DNA of 64,000 nt from Cupriavidus pauculus (GTDB lineage: Bacteria > Pseudomonadota > Gammaproteobacteria > Burkholderiales > Burkholderiaceae), in NCBI RefSeq assembly GCF_008801835.1, contig NZ_VZOW01000020.1:38344-102343 (forward strand), read 5' to 3'. The translations under genes and the position numbers were made by a program. This document shows positions 63,657-64,000 of the stretch, piece after piece. Each line of letters starts with the position of its first letter. The first letter of the stretch is position 1. The notes under the pieces are model-generated. The model was not told where the DNA came from, did no database searches, and worked only from the letters and a program-made list of their open reading frames with translations.

Positions 63657-63974
63657 ATGAAGATTAGTCGCATTGCCGTTGCATCGTTTGGTCTGTTCGC
63701 CACGACAGCCTTCGCTCAATCCACCGTGACGCTCTACGGTGTCGCCGATGCTGGTATCGAGTATCTGAGCAACGTCCCGTCTGCTTCGCCTGGTGGTTCA
63801 AGCCAGGTCCGCATGACCTCGGGCAATATGTCGACGTCGCGCTGGGGCATGCGTGGCGTTGAAGATCTCGGCGTGTGCGTGAGCACGAGATTCGATGGAT
63901 GCGCGAGCACGGTAATTGATGGTCGGCTGCGGCACCGTCCATCACCAATGTTGCGTGCCGTCGGGCAACGCTGA
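63657..63974 (+). pseudogene. Porin gene, truncated after about 72 residues
   Basis: The protein begins as a Gram-negative porin of the Burkholderiales type: signal peptide MKISRIAVASFGLFATTAFA, then QSTVTLYGVADAGIEYLSN and MSTSRWGMRGVEDLG. GAGGAG precedes the ATG. After the VEDLG (about base 63872), where relatives go on with GGLKAxFQLE, the sequence changes to VCVSTRFDGCASTV and ends at a stop at 63974. An insertion, recombination or deletion has replaced the rest. The source of the foreign sequence was not identified, and the window ends shortly after. Confidence 0.75.
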
Positions 63975-64000
63975 TGGACGTGGCGATCTATCGCGGTGGA

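Noticed and set aside
1..64000. CRISPR array, tRNA or rRNA gene
   Set aside because: I saw no regularly spaced repeats of 25-40 bp, no tRNA cloverleaf with a T-loop box, and no rRNA sequence.

Overview
The window looks like part of a large, high-GC genome of a beta-proteobacterium of the Burkholderiaceae, probably Cupriavidus or Ralstonia-like. The signs are many LysR regulators, Bug/TctC solute receptors without linked permeases, a proteobacterial-type dif site, and a metal-resistance block that pairs an ArnT/GtrA/GtrB set with a P1B-4 ATPase. Genus is inferred; no rRNA or tRNA gene was recognised.

Layout. (1) 0-9.5 kb: nutrient scavenging. A class II aldolase is followed by an organosulfur-type set: NtaA/DszA-like FMN monooxygenase, MetQNI-like ABC importer and a convergent DszC/SfnB-like flavoprotein. 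Then come pyrrolidone-carboxylate peptidase with a divergent LysR gene, and an MFS transporter. (2) 9.6-12.7 kb: two neighbouring genes that both carry frameshifts, an MMP-like metalloprotease with a cysteine switch and six C-terminal repeats, and a LuxR regulator. (3) 12.8-21.9 kb: 2-hydroxyacid metabolism, with two Bug receptors, an Ldh-family enzyme, a substrate-binding-like protein without signal peptide, a D-2-hydroxyacid dehydrogenase, an RraA-fold protein and an FMN alpha-hydroxyacid dehydrogenase, bounded by LysR genes. (4) 22.0-23.3 kb: an XRE/nucleotidyltransferase pair resembling a toxin-antitoxin system. (5) 23.6-28.4 kb: orphan TctA permease, small regulators, VOC proteins and a MocR/LysE pair with repeated operator sites.

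(6) 28.5-40.2 kb: a clear dif site (28527-28554), so this is near a replicon terminus. It is followed by an accessory block of mostly unknown minus-strand genes, including two PD-(D/E)XK-type nucleases, a possible ART-like protein, an HNH endonuclease and a 716-residue tyrosine recombinase. The block ends at a dif-shaped palindrome with flanking direct repeats. This is the most likely place for an undescribed defence or mobile system.

(7) 40.8-53.1 kb: a heptosyltransferase, then a long plus-strand asparagine/aspartate set: polar amino-acid ABC importer, MmgE/PrpD protein, periplasmic asparaginase, MFS transporter, LysR regulator, aspartase and an aminoacyl-tRNA deacylase. Asparagine would be hydrolysed, aspartate imported, and fumarate released. 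The PrpD member hints at a less ordinary substrate. (8) 53.2-64 kb: a His-tailed EamA exporter, a short MscS channel, a membrane-anchored LuxR protein, ArnT-GtrA-GtrB, a zinc-ribbon protein behind a MerR-type promoter, a His-rich P1B-4 ATPase, an orphan FlgB and a porin gene broken near the window end. This last part reads as a metal-response region.
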